Shown: positions 1 to 13,189 of the stretch, piece by piece
How positions within the stretch are numbered: the stretch's first letter is position 1
How the letters are laid out: each line of letters opens with the position of its first letter
Assembly: GCA_003049485.1 (NCBI GenBank)
Contig: PYST01000017.1
Coordinates: 165,449-229,448 of the forward strand
Direction: 5' to 3'
DNA: 64,000 nucleotides
Origin: Ophioceras dolichostomum
Taxonomy: Eukaryota > Ascomycota > Sordariomycetes > Magnaporthales > Ophioceraceae
Program-made: the position numbers and the translations under genes
The notes under the pieces: generated by a model
The model's input: only the letters and a program-made list of their open reading frames with translations
Databases searched by the model: none
Told to the model about the DNA's origin: nothing

Positions 1-3000
1 AAGTGAGTCGAGGTTTGGAGGAGGGGATGAAAAATGATACTTGTCCTTCGGAGAAGGCCAAGAGCTTGATTCCAAGGAAACGAGGGGCGTTGTCGGTTAG
101 CTCAGATCCGAAGCGGGCGAAGGATCACCGTCTTTAGTGCTTTTGCAAAAATGGAGGACGTGATGATATGATCAATGATCAAAAGCACGGGACCAGCAAA
201 GAAGGGGGCCGCCGAAGAAGCCGCTCTTCCATTGCCCGCCTGCCCGCCTGCCCGCCTGCCACGCCCCTCGTGGGACGAGGTCGAAAGAGAGTTAAACTAA
301 CGTGCGAGGGCAATCAAGGGGCGCCCCACCCACCACCCCTCACCTCCCCTTCCCGACGACTGGCACGAGCGAGTCCACGACGAGGACCCCTGGTTGAAAG
401 GAGCCGCTGATTCGAGAAAAGTGTGGAAACAGCGGTGCCTTGGCGCTGGCCTTGGTGTGGGCTTGGCTTTCCTTGGGAATCATCCTCTGCTGACGCGTCC
501 TTTCCTTCTTTTTTTTCTCTCAGCTTCATTTTTCTTGGACGTCCCAAAAGCGACAAAAGGCCGCCAACCTCACACACACACAAGCCTACCATTTCCACAC
601 CAACCCAAAGAGCCTAGTCAGTCGCCGACCACCTGGCCAGTCCAGTCACCACCATAATCAAAAAGAAGATGAGATTGATTTGATGTGTGGCTGTTTGCTA
701 TTCCCCGGCCCGCTTGGGACCGACCGGTTGAAGAGTTATCCACTCGCACCAACCAACAGCATCTATGCATCTACTAAAAATGAAGTGCATTTTCGTTGCA
801 ACGCGAGAAGAAAAAGCAGGAGAAAACGAGGAAACTCGCTCAAGCTGGTCAGTTTACGGGAAGGAGGCAGCGCGACAGGGAAGAAGCGACCGGCAGAATC
901 GCGGCTCCCAATAAGAGGATGCACGATGCTTGAACGATCTTGGCTCCAAGATGTGTCCGGCCCCATTTCAAATGAGCTTGACTCGAAAGGCAGAGGAAGC
1001 GGGCTGGGTCGATCGGCACGTTCTGTGATCGTCGTTGGTTCCACTGATTCCACTGATACCACACATCTGACAGGAGACAAGAACAAGGAAAGGTCCTGTC
1101 GCTCTCATCGAAGAAGCCCCTGATGCCCACACCAACTTCCCTTTTTTCCTCTGCCTACCAATCCGGCTCCTCCTCCTCCCTCCCTCGTTCTCGCTATTTG
1201 CGCGCTATGGGTACCTACCGAGGTAGGTCATCATCACTTGTGCTTTTTTTTTTCTCATACGGGGTGTGTGGAGGGAAGGATGAAAGACTCGAACCATCCG
1301 TACCAACATATGGCATGATGTCCCAGTCGGTCGGGGGGAGGGGGTTTTTGCGCTACGGGGGACCCGGAACCGGCGCTGTTGCTACCGCCAATGCAGAAGA
1401 CAAACTTCACTCATGGGGTAGAAAGTAGTACATATGTATGACTGTCTGTTGGCGTGCACAAAAAAAAAACGAAAAGGACGTTAAAGGGTAACCGATGGCG
1501 AGCGAGCTGCCGCACAGATAGGTACCTATCCACACAAAGCCCGAGCATCATCGAGCCTTACAAGGCCCCCAATTTGATCTCTAGGAGGTCATATCGGGAT
1601 GCCTGGGACAAGTGGTAGATGTCCTTGTTCTCATTTGTCTCGTCTCCCTTATTCTCTCTTATTTTTCCTCTGAAAATTCATGGGTTGGATGGATGGATGG
1701 ATGGAAGTTCTCTACTGTGCCTCTTGAACGACCCCTCCCCCTCCCCTCTCCCCCCAAAGACCGAGGTAGTTCCTCCCGAATCGACTCAACTCGATTTTTG
1801 TCTTCAGATTCGTTCGTATACATGACCCTATCTGAAATCTGAAAATCACCTGGGTCGCATCGCATCACCGCCACATCTGTATGCATATAGGCCATAAAGT
1901 AAGGCCAGCCAGCAGCACCACCCACCACCAACAACACCTTTTGGGGTCCATGTGCCTAGCGAAAAAAAATCCCGCTTTTATGTTTCCCTCGTTTGTTTCC
2001 CTCGTTTCCCGTACCTCTCTCGTACCTCGCACTAAACGTGTGCGCATGTACTTGTATGTACTGTCGTTTGCCTCGGAGGAGTAGGCAAATTAGAGTTACC
2101 GGCGTTTGCCGGCTCAGGGTACCTACTGCCCAGTCTCAGTCTTCAAGGGGGAAGATATCGAACTCCACTCTGTCTCTCATGTCATCGCCTCTCTACATGT
2201 ATTGCATACATGTGAACCTATTCTCGGGAAGTTGGGTAGGTTCGAAATATTTGCACGTGAAAGAAGGAAGAAAGGAACCTGATCATCGTAAGGCGACAGA
2301 TCCAGTTGCCGAAAACAGTTCCTCGTCGTGACGTACGTTGGCTGATGGATGTTGCCGTGCGGCACGGCGACGGAGGGAAGAGGGAGGGCAGCAAAGTAGG
2401 GCGACCGGCGGCCAGCCAAGCGCTCGCGAGAGAGCTACGAGCCAACGACCAACCTACATATGTCATGCAGCTTTGTTACAGAGAGAAAGAAAGCAAGGCA
2501 GGTAGGCAGCAGTGGGCATCAGTGAGCATCACCTCGCCAAATACTGTTCACTCGGTTTTTTTATCTTCTTTTATTATTATTATTTTTTTTTCTCCTCGCA
2601 TTCTTTTCTTCTTACTGTCCAAAGTCATATGTACCTCCTACGCATCCAAACACATGTTGCCTGGTGCGAAGGAAAGGAGGAAGGGAGTTGGGTGATATGG
2701 ATGGAGGCGCACCCACCACCGCACCGCAGCACATCCTCTTGGCCTGCCTCACAGGACGCGGGGCCACCACCGAACCCGACCGGTAAAGTGTGCGTGCCCC
2801 ATCACTGCTGCCGTCCGGGATAGAAGCAGCAGCTTATGCCTGGATGCGGCAGATCTCGCCCTCCCTTCCCTCGCAACTCGCACTCTCTCGCATCGCTCGC
2901 GATGGGGGCTTCGGTGATAATGCGAAGCCGAAAGGGGCTGGCTGGCTGGATCATCGTTGGTGGCGAAGGAAATGGGGGAGGGGACGGGGGAAGGGGACGG

Positions 3001-6000
3001 GGGGAGGGAGGCAGGAGATTAGGAGATTAGACAGGGAAGATCCCGTTTGTCAAGAGCTGCCACACTTTTCTTTCTTTCCTTCTCTCGATCACCGTGTGAG
3101 GACGGATGAGCGGGCAGCGACAGATGCCGTCCGGACAGCTAGGCCACCGCAACGTGGTCCTAGTCGTGGCCTACCTACCTATCCAGCTATCTCAAGACGC
3201 GGGGCCGCGAAACACCGAGGCATTTTTGCTTTCGTGGTCGATCCTTGTTCGTCAACTGATGATTTGTCAATCCTAGAGCAAAACTCAAAAGGACCAGACC
3301 ATTGTGTTCCCGGATTCCTGAACCTACGAGGTTCACCCGGGAAGGTGGGGGAGGAAGAACGGCCGGGATGATAATGGTTAGTAGTAAAAGTAAAAGTCAG
3401 GAAGAGGAAAAAGAAAAAAGATACAATGAGATACAAACTAAGCTTGAATAGGGCGGAAAGATTAACCTTGGACGTGTAGCGAAAGGATCCCGCGATATTC
3501 TCTCTTAATATTGCTCGCTCTAAGTTGTAAGTGTTGTGCTGTTGGTCCGGTGGGCGTGACATGCACACGCCCCCTGCGTCCGTCCACACGAGGACTCTAA
3601 TAACAGGATGCAAATAATCGTCAGCGTCACTCACATTTACTTACTGCACTCCCTCCCTCCACCCCTTTTGAAAGAAAAAAAAATCCTAATAAAACTCACG
3701 CCGGCATATCTGCTTCTGTTAATTTCTCTCACTATTTTAACCTTTTCCCGTCGCATCCGTCGAGCTACATATTATATTGCCATTGCCACAAAGGCGTTGT
3801 CATGGGTGTGGGGCCCGCGCTGGCCGGAAACCAACACGCAGGAGACGAAGCGGGCAAAAGCAAGCCACACCCGAAAATCAATCGCAAATCATCATCACCC
3901 GGGATCATCATCACCTTGACTCGTCACGGTTGCATCGCGAGCCGTTTGCCTGCTTCAAACCGATATTATGGTGCGGGACGAAGAGCCGGCTTTGGCTGGA
4001 CCATTAAAAAATTTTTGGGTTAGTTACAGTAGACAGACGCCAACGTTCACAACCTGCATTTTTTCATGGATTTCTTCAAGAGGTACCCTGACGTATCAGT
4101 CGGTCCTTCGTCGGCAGACGCATGCGGTAGTAGCAAATCACAAGGTCGGCATCTTCCGTCCGCTTCGCGAATCTGGTGCTGGCTGGATGGCTGGCCGGCT
4201 GGGGCCCCCTCCCATCATGAATCAACCTTTGGCGTAAGTTGGTGCAATGTCGCATGAGCAGGAAAGGACAGACAGCCCTACCATTCTACCTTTGTTAGGT
4301 ACCTACCTGAGGTAGGTATGCTTCCTCATCACAAGTTTATCATGCCCGAATCAGGCCACATTGAGCTCAAGATATACCCCCCCAAGGCTTGCTTTTCACG
4401 CCCCGATGCTGTGATGCGATGCGGGCTTGGCCTCATGCTTCGGGGAACGACAGAGAGGACGATGGGAATCGGTGATGCTGTTGCTGCTGCTTAATACGCC
4501 ATGACAAATGGGCAGCTTGGATGAAGGGCTGCGGGCGGGCGTGCCGTGACGAATCGCCCAATTGCAAACAAAGCAAAGCAGAGCAGAACGGAACAGAACC
4601 TCAACTTCGGACCAACGAGCCACGGTGACCGATGACGATGACCCGGCCGCGATAGGATTCGAAGACAGTCGTGGTCCCTCTAGGTAGGTTCCTAGGTACC
4701 TAGTCTCTAGTATTTGATCTTAATGCTGGTACTGCTGCTGTCGTGTATCCCCAGGAGTACAAAAAAGGGCACCGGATTACCTATTTCGACGTCTGGTGAA
4801 CCAACCAACCACCTAATAGGTAGGTTTCGTAACGGCCAGAGCCGGACGAGGTTGGTTGGCACCAGCAACAAACAAGCGTGCGTGCGTGCATCATTCGTTA
4901 CAAACCCGGAAACCAAAAAAAATAACATGCTTCCATATCGCCGCGGCGCGACGATGAGTAAGTCCCCTAAGTAGCCGCTACTGCCCGTATAACGCCGGAC
5001 GACCTCGCTGGCCGGCCGGGGAACTGCGAATGAAAGTATACAGTTAGGCAAAAGTATACAGGTACGCAAGGGTTGTACCGTTCTCAAGAATAGCAAAGAA
5101 AAGACGAAGTAATCGTCTAGTGGCAGGAGGAAAGGGAAGTGAGGAGGAGGGTGTGACAGAATCAAAAAAAAAAAAGAACCTAAGGCACCTTAGCTGGCTG
5201 GCTGGGGTTTGCATGCTCGTCCAACTTTGTTGATGACTGAGCATCATGGTTTTCTCAAACAGCCATCTCTTCTTTGTCCGAAAAGAGCAGGGCCATCCGG
5301 GGGCGTTTGGAAGCATTCGTGTCGCCAGCGTACAAAATCGTTCGTCGACCGAATTGGGGATCTCCTGTGCTCCAAGTTGCTGGGAAATCTTAGGATGTTT
5401 TTTTTTGTTTTGGACCAGAGGACGAGAGAGCTACATAGGGATGAGAGAGAAGCCAACGTGGCCTCTCTTCGTCATCGTCTTCGTCCGATGAGGCTCAGTC
5501 ATCAGTCCGCTATCAGCAATAAAAAAAAAACTCAGAGAGGACCGTGACTTGACGTTTTACATGGCACGATGCCTCCTGACGCATGGACTCGCACACACAA
5601 TGCCCACCGACCTACGTACCGGGCAAAGTCAAGGAACTGAGGACGGGTCGCCGCCCTAGAAAGATTCTGGTTGGTATGTGGGTCGGGTAGGTAGGTACCT
5701 TAGGTAGGTCGTACGACAGCGACTACGACGACGTAGACGGAGCGACGGGGTTGGGAGCTGCCTAGATTGTTACATGATACCTGCGAACCTAGAAACAAGA
5801 GAGGGGGAGAGACTGATGGTCGGAGTAAAACGAAGAAAGATGGACCGGAGAGGGATGAGATCGAGAGGGTGAAAATAGGGACCGCGGACAGCGGCGGCAA
5901 AAAAAGGAGATGCAATCTTCGAATCTCCGCCCGCGCGCCGTTACACCCCGAGAGTGACCTCTCGGGTGGTAGGTACTAGGCAAGGCATAGAAGTTAAGGA

Positions 6001-7834
6001 TCTAGGCAGATGGGCACGTAACAGCTGCGTGCCTTACCTGGGATGTATGTGCCTTGGGTTCCTGCCTACCTCCCTTTGGCAAGGCATACAGAGTACCTTA
6101 GGTAGGGACCTTAGACACGCGCATTAAATGTAGGTAGCAATGCCATCCAGGTTCCCAGCGGTAGATTTCTCCATATCTTGTGAACTAGGAAGCCTCCGAG
6201 ACGTATGCTCGATGGCTCCCTTTTTCCTTTCATGCAGCAGGCCGTGGCCGTTCCGGATGCGAGTCATAATCGTCGTTGGTGACACCTAACACCCCCCCAC
6301 ACCCCCCAACCTCCAGAGATGTGGACAAAAAAGGGACATGGGGAGCAAGTACCACCACTTGACACAGGCAGACAAGCACCTGCTACCATGGAGGTACTCA
6401 CAAGGTAGGCAAGCAGGCAGGGGTTAGTCGTAGGGGAGCAAAACGATAACGATACACAGGCGCCCTGCCCGCTGATGGATTGACGGACAGCTCTGTATAG
6501 AAGTGGTGGACCGGTGCGCTGTCGTGCCATCTCTCTCTCCATTTACTGCCGCCGCCGCTTGCCGACCTCCTGTGTGTTCGGGTTAAAGGCCGTAAGGATG
6601 GATGTGTGGGCCGGGGCAGCGGTGGTGAATAGAAAAAAGACGACGTTGTGCTTGCTTTGCATTTGTTTCGTGGACAGTGACACAGATATTTAGACTCTTT
6701 CCCCCCTCTCCCCAATCCTGGTCACTTACTCTTCTCGAACTTGTCACTTAAAGTAACATGTCACGGAAGTGGAGAGGGGAAGGGACAGTAAAAAAAAGAG
6801 AGAGACAAGAAAAAAAGGGTGGAGGACTAGGGAGGAAGGAGACGATGGGAATAGAGAGGATAGAAAAAGGGACACAAGTATGTCATGGAAAATCCGTTCT
6901 GGCCTCGACATCGGACATCGGACATCGGGTGTGTACCCCCGATGCCCGTCTCGTACGGTTTATCCGGGGGCGGATCTGGAGAATGTGGGCAACGGTAGGT
7001 GGGGAGGAGGGAGGGGCGAGGCGAGCTTTGCTTCGCCCTGTTTCCATGTTGACTTGAGAGATGGGACATTTCGGGCTGGCGCGGGTCAGGGCGGGCTACC
7101 TGGATGGCAGAAAAGGCGTCGAGATCCCACGCACTGCCGACAGGTCATTGGGCAGGCATGGATGGAGCGGGAGACGGAGATGGGAGGAGGAAGATAAAAA
7201 AAGGGACCGGGGGGCTGGTAGGAAACAGCATCATGCACCTACCTACCTGGGAAGTTCTGGTCCTTTTTCTGGCGATGCACATGCTTGTCGTGTATGTGTC
7301 TGGTCTTTGTTCCGCAGAGCAGAGAGGGGGAAATTTTCTTCGCTGACTGTCGTGGAACTGTCCCAAGGTGGCACGACGCGCCCGCATCCAGGGAAGGTGT
7401 CCTAAGGCGTCCGTCCGTCCGCCCAAGGTTTTCCAAGTAGGGAAAGCGGGCAAGCCTCAACGGGCGAGCACAGCATGGAAAAAAGGAGCCGTCGAAAACG
7501 TTGACGCGACCCACAGGCGGCCAACCGGCTAGAAAGACCCGGGTGCGTGCAGCGTCTTTCTTCGTCCGCCGTCCGCCCCCTTCCCCCCGTCCGTCCGACC
7601 GGCTGGTCGCTCATCTATATAGCCCATTCCGGGAATATGGTGCCATCGAGAGGCGTTTTTTTTTGTTTTGTGGTACCAGCTTGATGCCAGACGACTGGTG
7701 CGAGACTGGTGCCATTTAGTTCACATAGGTAGGTAGGCGGCCGCCCAATATCCCAACGGCTCAGCTTTCTACTCAAAAGTGGTAGTGTTGTACAGAACGG
7801 TTGGTTGTATTTCTACTCCCTTGCGCTACTTTGT
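1..7834. other. Long gene-free stretch
   Basis: No open frame in this stretch shows a recognisable domain, a credible splice structure or consistent coding composition; the frames present are short and overlap on both strands. It holds many pyrimidine tracts, a short GGAT microsatellite near 1686-1706 and repeated palindromes built from ACCTACC and GGTAGGT (for example 1213-1228, 4296-4319, 4681-4705, 5687-5710). It may hold untranslated RNA or regulatory DNA, but nothing in the sequence demonstrates this. Confidence 0.6.
4296..4319. repeat. ACCTACCT/AGGTAGGT palindromic intergenic motif (one of many)
   Basis: An ACCTACCT half and a GGTAGGT half face each other across a very short spacer, giving a near-perfect palindrome. 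Equivalent copies lie at 1213-1228, 4681-4705, 5687-5710, 6092-6110, 18065-18098, 18674-18702, 36048-36060, 39298-39320 and 55920-55951. All of those I noted are outside coding exons. They may be a dispersed short repeat or a binding site; the function is unknown. Confidence 0.7.
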
Positions 7835-10199
7835 TCAGCAGTCTGCTCGTCCCCACCAGCGTGGGAACGCGGAGACATCGCGGACGGTGGGCACGCCGGT
7901 CAGGTAGGAGACGAGCCTGTCGAAGCCGAGTCCGAACCCGCCGTGCGGAGGGCAGCCCCAGCGTCGGAGGTCGACGTACCAATCCAGCGAGCTGTCCGTT
8001 GGCGGATGCTGCTCAGCCGCACCGCTGTCGCAGTGACTGCGGTTGCTGTTGCGGTTGCTGTTTCCGTCTCCGCGTCCTCCGTCTCCATCTCCGTTTCCAT
8101 TCGTGCCTCCATCGCTGGAGCTGACTTCCATGCCGGCATCCGCGGCGGCTGGCGGTGGCACCATTCCATGCCGTTGCATCGCGTCGAGCAACGGCTGCAG
8201 GCGGTGCTCGCGCATCGAGCCACCGGCGATCTCGCAGCACTCTGGGACAATCAGGTCGAAGCAGTCAACCGTCTCTCCGATAATCCCACCCACTTCTGCC
8301 TCCGCTTCGGCCGAGCGAGGTATTGGGTCGGTGCCATCCGTGGGGCGCATGTAGAAGGCCTTTTGCTTGCGAGGGTAGTGTGTCACGAAGACGGGCGTCG
8401 TCCCACGGCCGACCACCTCGGCGATGTACTTCTCGTGCTCCGCCTGGAGGCCAGCGCCCCAAAGCGCCTCCTTATGCTTGAATCTCTTGTTGCCTGCTTG
8501 CCTGATTAGCTTGACGGCATCCGTGTATGTGATACGAGGCCAACGTGACGCGGACGCCATTCCCTTCCAGCGGTTGGCCACCTCCTTCGCACGCTGCTGC
8601 TGGTCTTCTGGCTGAGACCGCGTGAGAAAGTCCTGGACCGTCTTGGTGCCGTACAGGTCGGTGGCCATGGTCCGCAGCATGTCCTCCGCCAGGTCCATCA
8701 CGGCCTCCAAGTCGTCGACGAAGCTCATCTCCGCCTCGAGCATGTAGAACTCGCTCAGGTGGCGCGAGGTGTCACTCCTCTCGGCGCGGAAGGTTGGCGA
8801 AAGTGTCCAGACGTTCCCTGCGGCCTGCGCAAGCGCCTCGAGGTGGAGCTGAGAGGAGACGGTGAGGTATTTTGGAGAGCGGAAGAAGTGTCCTGGAGGC
8901 CCGCGACGTTTCCTCCTGCCCTCACTGGTGTTGTGGCTAGAGCTGATAGGGTCACTGGGGCTGCTGGTGTTACTGGAGCTGCTACCAACCTCGCCGTCGC
9001 TCGCCGGGGTGAGCGTGAACACCTCTCCGGCGCCCTCGCAGTCCGACGAGGTGATCAAAGGCGGGTGCGTCTGGACAAAATCCCGACTAGCGAAGAATTG
9101 AGACAACGATCGGATCATATCGGACCGTAGGCGGAGTAGGGCCGAGTTGAAGGGCGTCCTGTGCCGTAGGTGGGGTATTGTACGGAGGTACTCGGGCGTG
9201 TGATACTTCTTCTGGATCGGATACGTCTGTTGGCAGTGTTGTGGTGGATATCGCCATATCGTTAGTTAAGTTTACCCGGGTAAGGCGGCTAGGGTGTACG
9301 AGAATTCAGAGGGACGAGGCCTTGCGCAAACAAAGAAGGGAACATGGGAGTGATGTCGGAAATACCCAACGCCGAAGGCACACGAGCGCGAGCGCACATC
9401 GCTTAGCTGGGCAGTTTTGGGAGAGTATTGCTCATACCTTAGCGTCAGACGGGCCAACGATGTCTACCTCCTTGACGTGGAGCTCATGGCTCTGCCACTT
9501 GCCGGCCGAAGGCACCCAAGAGCCGACCATACGAACGGCTGCACCGACGCAGAGACTAGAGAATCAAGGCGCACAGAGGGAGTGTAAGCTGGAGGTCCGT
9601 AAGGTGATGGACGGAGGAGAGCGCAGCGGGAGCACAGTAGGATGGGCACTGGGCAAAACATGGAGCCGAAAATGATCTGTCTGATCTGTCCGAAGACACC
9701 CGAGACAGAAGGGGCACATGCGCGGGGCCGGCATGTTCGCGACATTGGCCGCAGAGGCAGAGGGGAGTACGACTCACCCGTTAGCCTGGTCTCCGGTTAC
9801 CAGTGCTTGAAGGCCCGCGAGCGAGGAGCCGTCGCCGAGCGTAACAAAAGACACCGACTTCATGCTTCGGACAGAGCGCACGTATCCGTTGACAACTATG
9901 TCGTCGCGTTTCCACTCCTCTTTGTTCGTGGGTTTCCACTCTAGCATTTTGGCTATGGACCTCGGAGTCGGACTAGCAGCTGGAGCCTCGGAAGGCGATG
10001 CTGGTGATTGTGCAAAAGCATCTTTGCGGGCGATCTGGGAGGAGGAGTTGTGTCGGCGTGAGAAGGGAAAGGGGGAGCGAGTAGAACAGGAGCAGGAGCA
10101 ACAGGAGGACGACGACAAGCGGTTTGCGACTGCGACTGCGACTGGGCGGCGACGGGCGGCAGCTGCTACTCCTCCCGCCGAGAGACCAATTGGTCTCAT
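7835..10199 (-). CDS. Asparaginyl-tRNA synthetase, mitochondrial
   Basis: This class IIb synthetase attaches Asn to mitochondrial tRNA-Asn (Slm5-like). Three exons fit by phase and splice sites: 10199-9778, 9555-9438 and 9226-7835, giving 643 residues. Residues 1 to about 60 are rich in Arg and Ser with few acids, as in a mitochondrial presequence. The OB-fold anticodon domain follows (NGYVRSVRSMKSVSFVTLGD). The catalytic domain shows PLITSSDCEGAGEVF, motif 2 (FRAERSDTSRHLSEFYMLE) and motif 3 (GFGLGFDRLVSYLTG), with the usual RADC-type C-terminus. A Gly/Asn/Asp-rich low-complexity insert lies at about residues 545-585, between motifs 2 and 3. The mitochondrial rather than cytosolic assignment rests on the presequence and overall organisation. 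The start is the first ATG before the presequence. Confidence 0.93.
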
Positions 10200-13189
10200 A
10201 TCTGGATGTCTCGTCTCGAGGGGGTGTTGGCGGCGTCGTTTGACGTTAAAATGAGTGGACGCAACTGATCGTGTTGCTGTTGTTGCTCCTTGACGTCGTG
10301 AACAGCATGATAAGGCTCCTCACGGGGTCCAAAAAAAAAAAAAAAAGCTCCTTGAAGCTCCGAGCTACAGGAGACAGGGAAAGTGGCGCACGGACCAGAA
10401 AGCGGCCCACACAATGCATGCAAGCTAAATCTTGGCCCCGCGTGCCAGGACAATCAATTGATGCTCCTTGAAAGTTCGAGTGTATTCTCGGAGATCTCTT
10501 TGATAAACATTAAAAGGGGATACTAGACTGGAGACAGAAAGACAGAGACGCCTTTTGTGTGTGACCCACGACAATCGATGTAGAGTCTTGAGCTTGGGCC
10601 GTTCTCTGGTGCGTTCACGTTCAATCTCTTCAGTCGGGAGCTTTTGGGGCCATTGGAGCCTCATGCAGGCTGGCACATGGGGCATTCTGGTTGTCAAACT
10701 GATCTGGCAAGCATCTACCACAGCTTTCACCTTCACCGATATTCTACGGATTGGCGGTTTTAAGGCTAATAGAAGCTTGTCCAGCTGCAGTGGAAGGAAT
10801 GTGACAGGAAATGAGAGCGCAGGGCTCCATAAGTCTAACTGGAACCTGGTAGCTGGCCTATGTTTTGCTTTCCAGTCCGTCCGTCGACCTGCTGGATCTG
10901 GATGGAATGCAAGCATCCTTTGCTGCCCCCCTTCTCGAGTCATCCATCCACACCCGCCCCCCGCCTCGAGTAGGTACGGAGTACGGGGCGTCACGGTGCC
11001 GCCTCCATTTAATGCAGGCGAATGCAATATGGCAACCCTCAGCAACGGTTGGCATTGACCGACAGGGACTTGCGGGGACTGGCAGGGAATGGAACTGCTT
11101 ACACCATTTGACACACAGCTGAGGTATCCAGACAGCCACAAGAGCTTGCCAGCGTGCAAGTGTGCGAGCGTGCCAATCCGCTAGGCGGAGCTGATGCCTT
11201 CCCGCCCCAAGACAGAAATCTCCCTGACATTTGCTTGTCTCGAGCATTCTAACACCTCGCCTCCCGCATCTCGCCTCCGCTGCCCAGCTTTGGCTTCTCA
11301 TCTAACCGCCAGACACAAACCCCAGCCTTCCCGGAGTTCTCATCTCACCGTCCATCAACACGGCGGGAACGGGCATGGCCTTATGACCCGCCTCGTCTGA
11401 CAGCAATGCCTTTTTTTCCATCATCCACGTCTCTGGTTTCTCCCTCTTTCTTCCCCAGTCCTGTCCCCAGTCTTTGTTTCCAGTCTTGTCCCCTCTCCAT
11501 CTCTCGTCCGAGAGGAGAAATACCGAAACCCAAAACCCAGTGTGCTTCCCCATATCTCGCTTCCCCATCCAAAACATACCCAAGGGCGTCGAAGCAACCA
11601 CCACTGAGCTAGTTCGGGTGAGTCCGGCTGAGTCCAGGTGTTTGGTTGTCTTTGAACACCAGAGAGCCAAGCACCGAGCAGCCAGTAACCAAAGAAAAAC
11701 TTTGTGCGCGCCTTGTCCTCCTCGTCTATCTCCTCATCCGTCCGCCTGTGTGTGCTTTAGTGACGCCAAACACTCCTACACTCCTAGTGTACTCACTGCT
11801 AATACTGCTCGCTCCTGTCTTCCTACACCTCCAGCCTGAGACCTCGTTGATCCAGATCTGGTTGCAATATCTGGGCGGCCAGCACACCGCAGCAGAGGGA
11901 TCTTGTATTACCAGCGGGAACTTGCAGTAGTGCACTTTCTTCTTCTCTTTCTTTCCATTCCGCCTACCCGTCCTTATTCTCTTCTCCGTTCCGTCGACGC
12001 CGTGTTTCTTCACTCGCATCATCATCGTCCCATGGAATGCTACCTTTGACCGTATCGCCGGAACCAGATCCGTGGCACCAGTCGGCATCCAGTCGGCACC
12101 AGTGGGGGGAAGCCAAGGATGCAACAAGGGCTCTGGTTGCTCTCTGTCTCTTTTCCACCTGAAAGCTAGCTCGAGTATGCACCCCGAGTAGGCAAATTTC
12201 CCCGAGCAGTTACCTCACCTGTCTGTCATGTGCATTGCCAGGTAGCCCGACCTCAATAGGGCGGAAAAACTGGCAGAGCAGGCAATTGACATTAAGGCCC
12301 CAGCTTCTTGTCGAGGGCTCGAGTCGCTCCCCGCGTAAAGCGGAAGCAGAGACCGCGATGTAGGGTGGTGGTTGCTCCGGAGGAGTACAAGGGAAAGACC
12401 CCAAAGACAAATGGCAGATTTGACAATGACGCACCTCCCGGCCAGAGTCAGAGTCAGAGAGGAGGAAACAGGCCTCTCTCGACAGCAGGTGAAATCCCCC
12501 CACTTTCAAGCAAGCTCATGTCGCTTTTACCACATGATGAACAAAGCTCGCTCCGAACGGATCCAAGTACTAAGACAGTATCTCACTGCCTCTTCGGCCG
12601 TGTGTTACACCGCTGAGGCCCCGATTTGAACCCTTTCGCTTGGTGGAGGATAATGAATGGGCAAGTATGGGCCGAGCAGGTGTATTCCCTCCTGCCTCAC
12701 TTTCCCATTTCCTCCCCCCCCCAAGATCACTCGCATCCCTCTAGAACATCACAGGGCGGGCGGGCGGCAAGGCCGTGGAGGCTCCGCGGGCGGCCAGGAA
12801 TCATCGGTGATTAGGATAGCAGAGCGGGGAGAGGGGCGGAAGGGGGGAGTACTGGCTGTGACTGTAGGACTCCTGCTCCTCCTGATTCCCAGCCTGCATG
12901 CTTGCGCTAGCCAAGATCCCTCGCCCGGGATATATAAACGTGAGCACGCATGCCCATCTCTCGCATCTCTCTCTACTAAGCTCCCACCAGCATCATCTCG
13001 ATCTTTCCAAAGATAGCTCTCTCTTCTGTATCCCACTCACACCGATCTGCCGCCTCTCCCGCTCCCGCTCCCGCTCCCGCTCCCTCTGCTCGAGTTTAGC
13101 GGAAAAACCCCAGCATTTCTCCTCCTTTTCTGCTTAACTCTTTTCCACCTTCTCTTCTTTCGCCGCTCCCTCTTACACAAAAATCAGCG
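10200..13189. other. Intergenic region
   Basis: No supported gene. The longest frame (10425-11159, minus) has no domain and an atypical composition. The right end is the promoter and pyrimidine-rich leader of the gene at 13190. A poly(A) tract lies at about 10330-10346. Confidence 0.6.
12931..12938 (+). promoter_or_regulatory. TATA-box candidate for the macro-like gene
   Basis: TATATAAA lies about 250 bp upstream of the ATG at 13190 and is followed by a C/T-rich stretch (12950-13180) typical of fungal leaders. Its use as a promoter element is inferred from position only. Confidence 0.4.

Noticed and set aside
10425..11159. 244-residue minus-strand frame between AsnRS and the macro-like gene
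   Set aside because: No domain, unusual composition, overlapping frames of similar length on the other strand.
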